Below are positions 1-11,639 of a DNA stretch of 64,000 nucleotides, in pieces. The notes below the pieces were generated by a model. That model worked only from the letters and a program-made list of their open reading frames with translations. It made no database searches and had not been told where the DNA came from. The DNA lies in NCBI RefSeq assembly GCF_014851395.1, contig NW_024041039.1, positions 32,999,078-33,063,077 of the forward strand, written 5' to 3'. The position numbers were made by a program, and so were the translations under genes. How positions within the stretch are numbered: the first letter of the stretch is position 1; each line of letters begins with the position of its first letter. The DNA is from Micropterus salmoides (lineage: Eukaryota; Chordata; Actinopteri; Centrarchiformes; Centrarchidae).

Positions 1-770
1 ATCTGTACGAAATTTTACACGTTTAACAAGAGACCCACCCTGAACACATGTACATGGCAACATTCATCCATGGTCATGGCGCCACCTGCTGGCAACAGGA
101 AATGACATTCATCGAAGCAGCCCCCGTAGAACGTTTCACCTACATCAATGAAATTTCTGTGGCACATGTATCTTGTCCAGATGTACCAAAAGCCTCTCGG
201 AGCGATGTACTAAACCCAACAGGAAGTCAGCCATTTTGAATTTTGATGATTTACACACTCCGTACTTTAACGAACTCCTCCTAGGGATTTAGTCCGATCA
301 ACTTCAGATCCCAACTTCTCAGCTGTACCATTGACGATTGAAGTTGTGCAAACGGTGAGTTTTCGTGCTCATATCTCTACCAAATTTCACACATTTGATA
401 AGGGCCACACCCTCAACACATCTACAGGTCAAAATTCACTCAACCTCATAGCTCCACCTGCTGGAATCAGGAAGTGTCCCTTCAAAGATGCAGCCCCTGC
501 GCACTGAATCACCAAGATGCACAAAACTTTTGTCGTGCATGTATCATGCCAAGACGCACAAAAAAACCTCTTGGAGCCATACCCGAAATCAAACAGGAAG
601 TCAGCTATTTTGATTTGAATGTGCAATTACAGCCCATTTATGGCCTTTTACAAGGTCCGTACTTTAACAAACTCCTCCTAGGGAATTAATCGGATCGACT
701 TAAATTTTCTACTGTCCATTGTAAAGGCATTGACGAGGAAAAGTTGTTCTATCTGTGAGTTTTCATCGAT
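1..770 (-). repeat. Decayed monomers of the 468-bp tandem repeat family (minus orientation)
   Basis: The reverse complement shows the same landmarks as the arrays at 15.5-21 kb and 38.7-50.6 kb: the CCTAGGAGGAGTTCGTTAAAG-like block (271-287 and 664-682), the GGTGGCGC block (81-93) and the ACTTCCTGTT-type blocks. About one and a half monomers are present. They are much more diverged than the other copies and lack the 5' module and the hairpin terminus. The copy at 81-92 keeps the CCAGCAGGTGGC core; the one near 450-461 has lost its last base. Likely an old fragment of the family. Confidence 0.8.
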
Positions 771-2999
771 GAGCGTTCAACCAATTTAATAATAATCTGG
801 ATAAAACCATCAAGTTCTTAAAAGAACTCCAGCACAATGAGGGGAACAAAGAAATAAACACATTATATAAACGCAGCAGTTTGGCACGTCTGGACGCAGA
901 ATGGGCCACATCAGGTCCGGATTCTGCAGACAGAGAGAAACAAACATGAGCACATTGCTCTCAAATGCTGCCAGGTTGTTCAAGCAAAGCTGTCAAGTGA
1001 CAAATGAATGACTCAAACCTAGAGACTCACAGTTGAGAGTTGTGAACTAATCAATACTGTTTCCTGTGCTGACCATGCAGTCCATGCAGCTGCTGTGTAA
1101 CGAGTGAACGTAAGAGTCCAGGATTATTCACACGTGTGAAAATGAACAAATTACTCACTGAGACCACTCTTTCCTCCTGAGTCATATACAAGATTAGGTC
1201 AAATGAACGGAATGTTCTTTGAATGACGCAACATTAGTACAGCGGGGACCAATTTAAGTGCGACACACAACAAAAAACAACTCTGATCCTCTGTTAGCTA
1301 CAGTAAAAATATGCCAATATTGTACCAAATACATTTACCCAAATGGAAAATCTACCCGCATTTGGCACTTGCTGGGTGTTAATTTCCACGCAAGGATTAC
1401 AATGCAGCTGTTTCACTGCGGTTGACTGCAGCGCGCTTGCTCAATACTGGACCAATTTTTAAAAATGTCGTCCCAATTTGTCACATAGACGCAAAAACAT
1501 GAGAAGAAGTTACCCATTAAAGCTGATTGTTACATCCGACAGCAGAGAGGCTGCGGTGGAGGCAGTGAAGCATGTGAAGTTAAGGGTAAAAGTAGAAAAG
1601 CGATGCAGTTGTTATTACAACTTAAGCTAATAGCGAATTCTTACCAACAAGATAAAACAAAAGCCGTCAGTATGTGTTATTTATTTATTTGTTTTTACAT
1701 AGTGCCCATTCATAACCGAAGATATCTAATTGCACTTTTCATATAGAGCAGTTCTAAACCGAACTCTTTGTAATATTACTGTCAGGTTGCTCTGAGGCCG
1801 ATTGTGCAGCTTGTTACAATGTTACAAAAACAACAACAGATGATTGTCTGCAAATGAAGCATATTAAGACAGAGGATAATGGTGATCAGATAAGGAAGGT
1901 TAAGTTGGGTTTGGCCAGCTGGCCATATAGCTATACCAGATGCTTTTTGTTGAAACATGTTCAACTTTTCATAAAGTCGATGTGCTCCTCAATGTCACTT
2001 TTAGACCACAGCTTGGATGGGGCTGAATAATATAAAAAGTTTGACGTGCTGCAGCAATGTTGAACTCATTGTTCTACACTGATGGTTATGATTACTGGGG
2101 AGTTAGAACATAGCATTAACACATTAGGTACCATTTTCATGCACAAGGATTTAATGAATGAAAACAACCCACAAAAAGAAACTGCTGTATCGTTTAACTG
2201 GAATTTATATTATGCTATACAGTATATTATTATATGAAATGATGATAATTACAGTAACATTATAGAATAATATAACATTACACTAACAGTATACTGTTAA
2301 ATGAAATTTATACTTTTTATTTATTGTTATATTATACTAATGCATAATGCGTTGAGTATATGCATTGAAACACTGTCATGATAGTGTAAAACTATGTGGA
2401 TATGCAGTTTTTATTCAAATAACTATAATTTTCTTGGGAGAGGACCCACAGCACTGTGCCATGTGCTCGTGTGGTTTATTTTCTTGCCTTTTTGTCCTAT
2501 GCCAATCACATGCCTGACTAATGCTAATGCTAGTAAACACTTAAAATTGAGAAGGCTTGCATCATTAGGTATCTAGAAAATACACTCTGCCAGCTGCTAA
2601 AAAGTTCATCTCCCTTCTCTGTTACCAAGCAAACATCGATGACAGATGCTATATAGAATGAAGTAGCCTACTACCTGCGGATGTACTATGGGCACTAAAG
2701 GTGTAGATTCGCATTATTCTTACAAAACATGTGCAGACACTGGCGTGCTCTTTTTCTTTGTTCAGTCGTGAAAATTTGGCTTAAAGTCATGAAAAAGTCA
2801 TGGAAATTCATTGGTCAAAATGTGTGAGAACCCTGAAATCATCAGGTTTTGTTCAGTTTGGTTCAAAGATTTTCAGTCACTATGTAGCTTGTTCACCTTC
2901 TATCACTATTCAAAGACAAAGGATAGCTTGTTTATTAATTTGAAGTTACTGAGCATTTCTTGTATGCTATTTAGAAAAAGAGTCCACTTTCAGCCCTAA

Positions 3000-3330
3000 A
3001 ACCCCTAATAACAAATAATAAACTTTATAAAGCACTTATCAAAACAAAGTGAAGTGCTTTACACAGATGAGGATGAAATAAAATACCACAATGAATGATA
3101 AAATACACAAGGGCCAAAAATAAAATAAAAATTATAAGAAAATAAAACATTAAAATGAAGGCAGCTCAGACAAAATCCGTACATGCTTTTCGATAAATAT
3201 CCGTTTTAAGAAGACACTTAAAGAAAGAATTTTGAACAGCCAGATTTCCTCAGGCGGGTTTATGCCCGAAGATCTCAAACTACGCAAAAGTTCATAAGGG
3301 ATTAAAAGGTCCAAAAAAAAGCGGTTAAAA
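3000..3330. repeat. Possible dispersed repeat (TTTATAAAGCACTT... type)
   Basis: The segment begins with a run resembling the shared 3' end of many fish retroposons (TTTATAAAGCACTTATCAAA and AAGTGCTTTACACAG), followed by an A-rich stretch and then a block around GGCGGGTTTATGCCCGAAGATCTC. I recall similar segments in fish intergenic DNA but cannot name a family. An RNA-polymerase-III promoter is not visible. Confidence 0.3.
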
Positions 3331-4499
3331 GCCGAGCAGCTGAGGGTTAGGTCTAGTCATTTTAAGATTTTTGATTTAGACAAGAGAAGAGGCTGTTGCA
3401 ATAATCAAGGCACAAGGAGTTAAAAGCATGTACAACAGTTTCTGCATCTGTAACATTTAAAATAGATCTTATTATTGCAATATTTCCGATGTGATTAAAA
3501 ACAGGACTGGACAAGCTTAGTGATATGTTCTCAAAACATAAATTCCTGTCAAATAAGCCACCAAGATATCATGTTTAATGTTGACACAGATAAACAGTAG
3601 ATGGTAGTAATTTTTTTGATTTGTTGGGGTCCAATAAGCAAGATTTCAGTTTCGTTGGAATTTTTGCTAAATCTTTGGCTTTTTTGTGCTATTAAAAAGA
3701 AAGAAAGAAAGAAATCACAGGTGAATCCTACTTAAGGTATTTTTTCATGCTCTAAAATGTAATGTAAATGTGACACATGCAGACAACACAGATACAAGGA
3801 GAGGAAAAATGCTACACCAACATTTGCCGATAAAATAACTGCAGAGAAGAGGTTCTTGAACTTTTCCCATACACCAAAAAAGAACCTGTCAGATACATTT
3901 AGTAGCATGTCCTGCAAGTTGCACATGCAAGTATCTAGCAAGGAATGTGCCGAAAGCCACATTAATCTATGCAAAAATGCAACCTTGTTGCCGTTGTCCT
4001 TGTTAACTTGTTGTTTACTTTGTTGTCTGAACAAGGGATGTACAATTTATTAAATTATTTTAATCGATTAATGGTATTTAAAAAATTGTAGATAATCAGT
4101 TAGAACATTCCCATAGTGCACCAATAAAATGTGACTCATGCATGAGGAATACTTGACATGACAAAAATCTCTCTAAACCAAACAGAATTTTTAGCCTTTT
4201 TCTTATTTCGTGTAATTAGTTCACTTTCCAATCACAACTCCATATTTAAAACATGATACACCATACCAAAGTTGTCTTATAATAGGCACCTTTTTCCATT
4301 GCAATATAGATGCACCTTGCACACCTGATGCAACTAAATGAATAAATACTCCAGATTACGAGTATAAAGAGTTAAAGTTAAGTTCTGTTGTTTACCTGTT
4401 GTCTTTGTAAATTCAGCAAGTACATTTCCAAAGCCTCAATTTCACCTGTATTCATTACTCTGCTGATCTCAGTTTCTCTTTTAAAGGGTAATTTCTGTA

Positions 4500-5110
4500 T
4501 TTTTAAAACTGGGCCCTATTTTCACATTTGTTGGCGTTGAAATGACTAGTAGATAAAAACAATTTTGAATCCATGCAGTAGATACTTCAGCTGGCAGCTG
4601 AACCTGCTGCAGTGGCTGCAATGTATTCCTTCGGGGCGATTGCTCTGGTCAAATGGCGTCCACGAAATTTGCTTTTTTGTTCCACGACAAGCTCAGACTG
4701 TTATAGCCGGTGTCTGACAACATCATGGAAAAGATCAATACGAGGGACTACTAGAGACTTTGTTTTTAAAAAACTGAAGTCTCGCTAAAGGACAATTCTT
4801 GCTCTAAAATCTCGTGAGACGAGCTGTTGAAGGAAGACGATGGTTGAAACTTGAGTCAGAGTAAGAGAGAGGAATTTGTTGTGTTGGAGTCATGTTAGGA
4901 AGTAAAGTCTTGCTGGCATCTCAGCTACATACACCTCGTTTCCACCAGCGTCTACCTGCAACAACTGGGACTTCTACTACTACCATTTTTAAAAATCATT
5001 ATTATGGGTCTGTCATTAAAATTTGGGACTTAAGGTCACACATTTTGTGGTTTTGCTGGGGAAAATACTACAGGCAAAATCACGAGATGCACCTCAGTTC
5101 AGGAAACGCA
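4500..5110. repeat. Possible dispersed fish repeat
   Basis: The block with CTGGGCCCTATTTTCACATT, the GGAATACATTGCAGCCACTG motif (on the reverse strand near 4600-4640) and CGCTAAAGGACAATTCTTGC resembles sequence I recall from intergenic and 3'-UTR DNA of several teleosts. There is no coding potential. The identification is from memory and unverified. Confidence 0.3.
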
Positions 5111-6926
5111 TACATATAAGATTTTTGAATGTGCTTTTACCTGTGGAAGAAAACAAAATAAAAATGTGATGAGTGATTTCAATAGTTAGTAATTCTTAGT
5201 GAGTGGACACAGCATTTCTGCTTGATTTAATTGTATTATGTTCTAAAACACATAACACACTGTCTGAATATTCACAAAACAAAACAAAAAGAAAACAAAA
5301 ACTAAAAAATTCAATCCAACATGGGACATGGACACAATGACAAAAAAATATAAAAGGAAACTTAATTTCAACACAAACAGTGTGTTATGTATACAATTAA
5401 ACCATGACAGAATAAATAGACTAAGTTTATATAACTAACTTCCAATGCGTTATAAACTGAGCAACAGAGTGGCAAGTTTGACATGACTGTGTGCTGAACT
5501 GATAAAATACTGTAGAAATGTAATTTATCAATGGAATACTGAATTTGTGTGACCCATTATATATCTGCCCCTCTTTGTGTTTTATTAAACCAGCTTTTAT
5601 TAGGGATGCCTTTTCTTGTTTATACCAGCCAATAATACCAGCTTTTTTGAGACTATTGTAGGCCAGGTTAAATATTCATAGTGTAAACTCCACACATTGC
5701 AAGGCTATTGGAAACTTAACCAGTCACTGTAGAGAATACTGATCACACATCAGTCTTGCGCTCCACCAGTTTAATGGCAGTTTCACATACAACACGATAT
5801 AGGGAAACTGGGCAAAACAGAGCGAGAAAGGTTGAACTACCTGGTAAGTTCAGAAAATATTACTTGATTCCAGCTATCGCTGTATTTTACTATGAAAAAA
5901 GTTAGCCTAGCATAGGCTTATTCGATCCGAACTCCATTCAGAAAACAAGCATTTTAATATTGTTTGCTTGTAATCTTGCTGACAGACCTGACAAAGCATG
6001 ACTTAAAGTTTAACAAATTGGCATCATGATGTGCTAGTTCAGTTTGATCCGTTTATTGCAACTAGAAATAAACACAGTACAGCAAAATGTTTATTTTGAG
6101 TTCATACAGCTGTAGTAATTGCGGGTTGTGTTTCTTAGCGTAATCTTGTGTGTGTGAACACTTGTGCAAGTAACCCAACTATCAAACTCACGCAATAAAC
6201 GAAAAGCAAACTTAAAGTTCGTGTTATGTGTGAAACCGGCTCTACCTGTCCCCAACTCTGCAGTAGTAAATCCCTTCATTAGGTTTTGCTGCTTCCAGTC
6301 ATATTGTAATTTTTATACTAATTAATAGGAAAACAATTTCAGATCGAGAAACATGTCAAATATTCTTCTAATGTAGCATTTATAGCAGGCTTGGGACACC
6401 TGTTGAAACTATACCAAAATGTAGATACGTGGGATGAAAATGTTAGCCTATTTCTCATCATGACAATGCTTAAAAAAAATATTATAATGTATGTATTGTT
6501 CTAACATATTGTTCTTCTAAGGATACGTTTGTGTACCAAATGCATTTATCAATATTTGGGGAAATAAATCCAAATTAAAAACTGAATATGCTCAATATTT
6601 ACTACCACAGGTTATTAACAGCATAATAAATGCAAGCACTATTTGTTTTTCACAGCTTCTTTGCCCAAATATTGTAGCTGTGTTGCTGACTATATTAATT
6701 GCAGTGTATAATTTCAAGAATTTTGCATGTTTTGACAAAGCTGTGTTAGCACTGATGGTCCAGTAGTTTCTATAGGGTCTGTGTTCCCCCAGCTTCAATA
6801 CTCCTTATTCTTGGCATCAAAAGAATATTGTTTACATGATCTATGTTAAAAGAAATGTAAGTTTAAGATGGCTTTTCAATCTTTGTGAAGTGTAATGCCT
6901 GTACATGACAGACATTATGTTGCATA

Positions 6927-6944
6927 CCCCCCCCCCCCCCCCCC
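6927..6944 (+). repeat. C18 homopolymer
   Basis: Eighteen consecutive cytosines in an otherwise AT-rich context. On the minus strand this is a G18 run that could form a G-quadruplex. Confidence 0.9.
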
Positions 6945-7289
6945 GTAAGTAGCTAATCACTTCAAAATTGAATGCTGTATTTTTCAGCCTCAAAAAACAT
7001 GTTCAATGATCATGCGAACATGAGAGCAAGGTTGTTCGCAGTACACATATTATTATTAATGATTGGCATAATGCTATGTATTGTATTCAAGTCAAGCCAT
7101 ATAAACACATTTTTCATCCGTGTACAATGTCATTCTCTGTAAATGTTGCTCATGTTGTATTGTGAATACTAACTCAATACACTGTGTGATAATAAAGCAG
7201 TGCCTGGAAGTGCCTGGAGTCCAAGTGGTGTTATCACATGACAACCATCTCAGATACAGTAATAACTGAAACGCTAACATAGCTTAATA

Positions 7290-7738
7290 GACAGTTGTTA
7301 CGACCCGGCTAGTTAAGGCAGGGCAGCAACAAGTGATTGGGACTGAAATCAGGTGGAACAGGACAACTGAAATATTCCGGTTAAAGTCAAGGGTTTAATT
7401 ACTGTGCTCGCTCAAGAAAATACAACAAAAACAGGCTATACAGGTGCTGACAAATACACAAAACGAAACAAAAGAGGGTCTTGTCCACAGACAGTTACTG
7501 AGCTCAAAAACACACACTGAAGAACAAAAGGAGGTCAGCACCTATTGTATATGCTTACAGAAATACAAAGTAAACGAACAAGCAGTTATTCTGCAACTTA
7601 GAATTCTCAAACAAAACAGTGCCCCACGCTTGGTGCACTATATCACACTATGTGATTTACAACAATTCAAAACCACTGACTGAAGCCACTCAGACAGGCA
7701 ACAGACAGACAATATCAAGAAATACAAACACACTAAAT
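7290..7738. repeat. Left part of an older repeat interrupted by the DIRS element
   Basis: The segment opens with TGTTACGACCCGGCTAG at about 7296. The matching far side seems to lie beyond the DIRS element at 13281-13456, which closes with CTGGGTTTTCGTTACA. The outer ends read TGTTACGACCC and, reversed, TGTAACGAAAACCC, a weak terminal inversion. No protein is encoded. The DIRS element appears to have inserted inside this unit; the identity of the older repeat is unknown. Confidence 0.35.
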
Positions 7739-8088
7739 CGTTGGTTATGTATTGTAACCCCAGATTCTATGAGTATAGGCTTCGCCCTCTAAGAGCTGTC
7801 GCTATTGGGTTCATCCCCGCGCGCATGTGCAGTCCTGAAGATTTCTTTCGCGCCCATGTGCCATGCACGGGCCTCTCTCAGGTCCGCAAATTAGTTATAT
7901 AATACCGGCTAGACCAGAGATCTGCTCCCAAGAGGTCATTTTTTTTTCCTTAGCCGACGCTGGTGGGACCAGTCGGGCCCGCAGCTTAGAGGGCTACGCG
8001 TATACTCATAGAATCTGGGGTTACAATACGTATCCAACGTTCTATTTCGTATAGGCTTCGCCCTCTAAGAGCTGTCGCTATTGGGATA
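7739..8088. repeat. DIRS copy 1 terminal stem and circle-junction-like region
   Basis: The outer 37 bases (7739-7775, around TTGTAACCCCAGATTCTATG) are repeated in inverted order at about 8000-8040 (ATAGAATCTGGGGTTACAAT). They are directly followed by a second copy of the terminal-repeat start at 8045-8088 (GTATAGGCTTCGCCCTCTAA). In DIRS elements an internal region complementary to both termini is thought to template circle closure, and this layout fits that. The same architecture recurs in DIRS copy 3 at 60908-61290 with unrelated bases. Confidence 0.75.
7775..7935. repeat. DIRS copy 1 left inverted terminal repeat
   Basis: About 160 bp starting GTATAGGCTTCGCCCTCTAA is the reverse complement of 13125-13275 with only a few differences, for example CATGTGCAG against CATGCGCAG. 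It ends in GACCAGAGATCTGCTCC. It also contains a TTATATAATA box at 7896-7905, so a promoter-like copy sits at each end of the element. Inverted, non-LTR termini are a hallmark of the DIRS group. Confidence 0.9.
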
Positions 8089-8207
8089 AGGGCAAAGCCA
8101 GATGTAGTCAATGCCCACTGGACCACCAGCGGTCATAAGCATTAACACACCAGCTTACAGTACCCTAATCACACAATGCACGATAGAGACCAAAATGTAG
8201 GTCAATG

Positions 8208-8286
8208 TTTTCGCCTAGTCTCGAACTAGGTACCTTCAGTATAGAAGGTGAGCATCTGATCAATTACTCTACGGACACTGAGATAC
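8208..8286 (-). repeat. Degenerate tRNA-like sequence
   Basis: Read on the minus strand there is a clean T-arm (CCTAG-TTCGAGA-CTAGG), an anticodon-like stem ACCTTC/GAAGGT with a non-standard loop, and an upstream TCCGTAGAG that resembles the D-arm region. Spacing to an acceptor stem is wrong and the A-box is imperfect. It is therefore more likely a tRNA-derived retroposon fragment or tRNA pseudogene lodged in the DIRS 3' zone than a working tRNA gene. Confidence 0.35.
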
Positions 8287-8651
8287 ACAGCCAACCGCAT
8301 TAGACCAGAGAACAGGATGGCTGACTACATCACTCCTTGCCTCCCACCTGCTGCTGTGAGGAAATTGGAACGAGAGTTACGCATTGTAACCAGTCCCAAA
8401 AACGAGCAGAGCAGGCGTGAGAGTGGAACAACACACACGCATCCCAGCAGCGCGGTGTGTGGAAAAATCATGGCGCACGAGAGCGCCCAGAGTACAAGCA
8501 CACACAGACGCACACTGCGGGCTTATTTTGAGGGAACAGTAAGGACGGTTGTTACGCATTGTGGCAGTCCAACTGGAGTGCAACTAAGACCGAAGAGAGC
8601 CCCAACAGCCCGTGGTAGGAGGAGGCTTTACCGGCTCCTTTACAGGGAAGC

Positions 8652-9740
8652 CTACATGTGCGTAATGTGCCCCGAGCCAGCAGCGTCGCACCTGGTCTCC
8701 AGAACATTCAGTACGGAGTGCGTTAGGGAAAACCCAGATGCATCACATAAATAGAAGCGGATAAAGGGGCAGGGTGAAGCCCATGATGCCGCTGTGCAAA
8801 TATCCTCCACAGCCATCCCGCTGAACAGCGCTGTGGAGGAAGACACGGCTTTTGTCGAGTGCGCACGGATGCCGGGTGGGGGGTCCATCCCAGCCGCAAC
8901 GTACGCCTGTGTGATGGCCTCACACAGCCAATGAGCCAAGCGTTGTTTTGACAGAGACTTGCCTTGTGAATGCTCTCTGTAGTGAACAAACAGCTGTTGA
9001 GTTTTCCTGAGGGTAGCCGTGCGCTCTACATAATGAGACAACGCACGCACCGTTTCGATGAGGAGGAGGGAAAAAACCTTCCAGGGAAATAATCCGTGAT
9101 CTGAAGGAGCAAGTTATAACCTTGGGCATGAATGCTGGGTTCGGCCTCAAGGTGGCGGAGCTCGCATCAGCTCTGATAGCGAGGCAAGATGGAGCGACTG
9201 AGAGAGCGCACAGACCGCTCACCCTCTTAGCAGAGGTCAGTGCCAAAAGGAGGGCTGTTTTCAAAGACAGCAGTCTGAGAGAAGTTTGCGGCAGTGGCTC
9301 AAAGGGGGGAATGCTCAGAGCGCGCAGCACAAGCGGTAAATCCCACTGTGGCGCCAAGGGGCGCGTGACAGGCCGCTGTCTTCTCACTCCTCTTAAAAAA
9401 CACTTAACCAGCAGGTGCGCAAAAACCGATCTCTCTCCAAAACCCTCGTATGATTTGACCGTGGATAAAGCCAGATTTCTGTCCACCAGCATCTGGAGGA
9501 AGGACAGAACATGAGATAAGGGACACGAGATGGGGTCCGTGTCTCTTTCCACACACCAGTGCTGAAAAACGGACCACTTTGTTCTATAAGAAGCAGTAGT
9601 GGAGGGAACCCTGGCGCCTTGGATGGTGCGCACCACATTAGGGGACAATCCTAGTCTTTCAAGGCGCTCCTGTTCAGGGGCCAAGCCCACAAACGCTGAC
9701 CTATCACTGGGAAGTGTAGGATGGCGCCGTCCAGCTGTGA
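8652..9740 (-). pseudogene. DIRS copy 1 tyrosine recombinase, frameshifted
   Basis: The recombinase would cut and rejoin DNA to integrate a circular cDNA intermediate. The N-terminal half reads from about 9740 (core-binding-like region around STTASYRTKWSVFQHWC) in one frame to 9050. The C-terminal half is in the next frame from 9050 to 8652. The break coincides with a tandem CGCA duplication at 9041-9050, so one 4-base slip explains it. Catalytic positions: the first arginine lies in TSAKRV (about 9222). The HxxR box reads HSTK, a lysine where the family has arginine. The final tyrosine follows in FIRFY. The frame of the first half stays open far upstream across the RT gene, but that part is only a shadow frame. 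Confidence 0.85.
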
Positions 9741-11639
9741 GAGCGCGTCTCTGCGCCACGGCAGCTGCCACGGTTTCCCCGACAGCAGCTGAATCATCAC
9801 TGGAAACCATGATGAGTTTGTGCGTTCTGGTGCCACCAGAATCACCGTTAGGAGCTCCTCCTGAATGCGCGCCAGAAGGTGGGGAATCAGAGGAACCGGG
9901 GGAAAAGCATAAAGGAGCGTTCTGGGCCAAGGGCTGTGTGAGAAGGCGTCCACACCCAGTGGCGGCTCGTCCCGTGCGTTCAGTGCGCACTGTGCGTTTT
10001 CTCGTGAGGCAAACAGATCTATCTCTGACTCCCCGAATTTGTCCCACAGTTCCTGAGTAAGAATGGAATTCAGTCTCCACTCGTTCTGAGAGGGACCACT
10101 GCGTGACATGAGGTCCGTGGCTCGGTTCTGAACACCGGGAATGTGGAGTGCTCTGATAGAGCGCAGGTTTGCGTGGGCCCACAGCAACAGGCTCCTGGCT
10201 ATCTCTAGTAGCCGAGCCAAGCGGACGCCGCCCTGACGGTTTATGTAAGCAGCGGCTGTCATGTTGTCTGTTCTCACCAGCACATGTTTGTCTGTCAGGA
10301 GTGGAGCAAAGTGTTTCAGCACTTTCAGCACTGTGGACAGCTCCAGGCAGTTTATGTGGAGAGACGGAGGCTGTGGCCATTTCCCTCCCACCACATGAGA
10401 AAAGCACATCCCGCCCCAACCAATGAGAGACGCGTCCGTGTACACTGTGACATGTGACGTCACTTTCCCGAGGGGGGCCCCCGCTGAAAGCATGTGAGGG
10501 GATTTCCAGTACGTCAGGAGATGGCCGAACCATCTCTGTATTTTCCTCATGTGTAGGAAACCCAGAGGGACCACCACGTGACTGGCCGACATCATGCCCA
10601 GTAGACGCATCACAGACAAAGCCGTTACCACTTTGTGCGGAGCGATGCGTGAAAGCAGAGAGCTGAGAGCTTCCAGCCTGGCTGGAGATAATTTGGCTCT
10701 CATGTGGGCTGAGTCCAGATGCACTCCCAGATAGATTATTGACTGGGAGTGGAGAGGAGAGCTCTTCTGCCAGTTTATGGCAAAACCCAGGCAGGACAGA
10801 TGTTTCACGAGCTTCATCGTGTGTAGCGCACAGCTCTCCCTGGACGATGCCATGACAATCAAGTCGTCCAGGTAAAACAACACTCTGATGCCTGACCTGC
10901 GCAGCAGCTCGAGCGCTGTCTCCACACATTTGGAGAACGCGCGCGGGGCCAGAGAATAGCTGAAAGGCAGACGGTTGTATTGAAACTGGGCTCCTCTGAA
11001 AGAGAAACGCAGGAATTTCCTGTGTCCGGGGATGATGGGGACATGGAAATAGGCGTCCTTTAGGTCGATGGACGTGAACCAATCGGCGGAACGTACACAT
11101 TCCAATACGTGCCTGACTGAGAGCATGTGGAACGGCCTCCTCATTATGCATTTGTTGAAGAAGGAGAGATCCAGGATCGGTCTCATTCCGCCCATTTTCT
11201 TGGGCACCAGGAAGTACCGGGAGTAAAAACCCTCGTTCTCCTCGCCCGGCGGGACTTTGGAAATAGCTCCTTTGCTCAGGAGCTCTGTTATTTCTGCCAT
11301 CAGAGCAGTTGTCTCTGACTGCGATGACATAACAGTCTCCAGCACCCCGCTGAAAGGAGGAGGGGGGCTGACGAATTGGAGAGTGTAACCTTTCTTTATT
11401 AGTCTCGCCATCCACTCATTCATGGGCAGATTTTGCCACGCGTAGCAACGCTCTGAAAGCGGGCGAGCAAAAATCTGAGGAGCCTCTGTGGACATTTCTG
11501 ACAGCCAGAGAAGAGCCCTATCCGCCGTCGTGCGAGCTGCAGAGCCGCTCGACACGGCCCATGGGAGGGCTGAGTTGAAAGGGCTGCGGCGGCGATAGTG
11601 TGAAACACTCCGGCCGGTCATTCTCAGTGTCAGACTCAT
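9651..11639 (-). CDS. DIRS copy 1 reverse transcriptase / RNase H / methyltransferase-like protein
   Basis: A single open frame of about 660 codons copies the element's RNA into DNA. An ATG at 11639 is the most plausible start; the frame is open a little farther but only with a GTG. RT motifs appear in order: GGMRPILDLS, the motif-A aspartate in SIDLKDAYF, and the YLDD box at 10863-10874. RNase H follows, with TDAS near 10430 and RTDN near 10280. Last comes the region that DIRS elements share with Dam-like adenine methyltransferases (DLFASREN, then LLYAFPPVP and ILVAPE). The end overlaps the recombinase gene in another frame, as is usual for DIRS. No stop or frameshift is seen and the RT catalytic residues look intact, so this is the best preserved gene of the element. 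Confidence 0.9.
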   Translation of the reverse strand: MSLTLRMTGRSVSHYRRRSPFNSALPWAVSSGSAARTTADRALLWLSEMSTEAPQIFARPLSERCYAWQNLPMNEWMARLIKKGYTLQFVSPPPPFSGVLETVMSSQSETTALMAEITELLSKGAISKVPPGEENEGFYSRYFLVPKKMGGMRPILDLSFFNKCIMRRPFHMLSVRHVLECVRSADWFTSIDLKDAYFHVPIIPGHRKFLRFSFRGAQFQYNRLPFSYSLAPRAFSKCVETALELLRRSGIRVLFYLDDLIVMASSRESCALHTMKLVKHLSCLGFAINWQKSSPLHSQSIIYLGVHLDSAHMRAKLSPARLEALSSLLSRIAPHKVVTALSVMRLLGMMSASHVVVPLGFLHMRKIQRWFGHLLTYWKSPHMLSAGAPLGKVTSHVTVYTDASLIGWGGMCFSHVVGGKWPQPPSLHINCLELSTVLKVLKHFAPLLTDKHVLVRTDNMTAAAYINRQGGVRLARLLEIARSLLLWAHANLRSIRALHIPGVQNRATDLMSRSGPSQNEWRLNSILTQELWDKFGESEIDLFASRENAQCALNARDEPPLGVDAFSHSPWPRTLLYAFPPVPLIPHLLARIQEELLTVILVAPERTNSSWFPVMIQLLSGKPWQLPWRRDALSQLDGAILHFPVIGQRLWAWPLNRSALKD

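Larger units (their letters stand above)
780..7290. other. AT-rich intergenic DNA, no gene recognised
   Basis: All open frames in this stretch are short (under about 100 codons), show no familiar motif and have no supporting splice pattern that I could find. It holds microsatellite-like tracts, for example GAAA repeats near 3700-3715, a C18 run at 6927-6944, and two segments that resemble dispersed fish repeats (listed separately). No tRNA or rRNA gene is visible. Confidence 0.6.

Noticed and set aside
8208..8286. Functional tRNA gene
   Set aside because: Acceptor stem spacing, D-arm and anticodon loop do not fit a working tRNA despite the good T-arm.
8317..8754. 145-codon plus-strand frame in the DIRS 3' zone
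   Set aside because: Lies opposite the end of the recombinase gene, has no recognisable motif, and starts in the tRNA-like/3' zone. Probably chance.
9741..11415. N-terminal ~550 codons of a long minus-strand frame overlapping the DIRS RT gene
   Set aside because: It is an out-of-frame shadow of the RT gene, with no domain. Only its C-terminal part from about 9740 is the recombinase.
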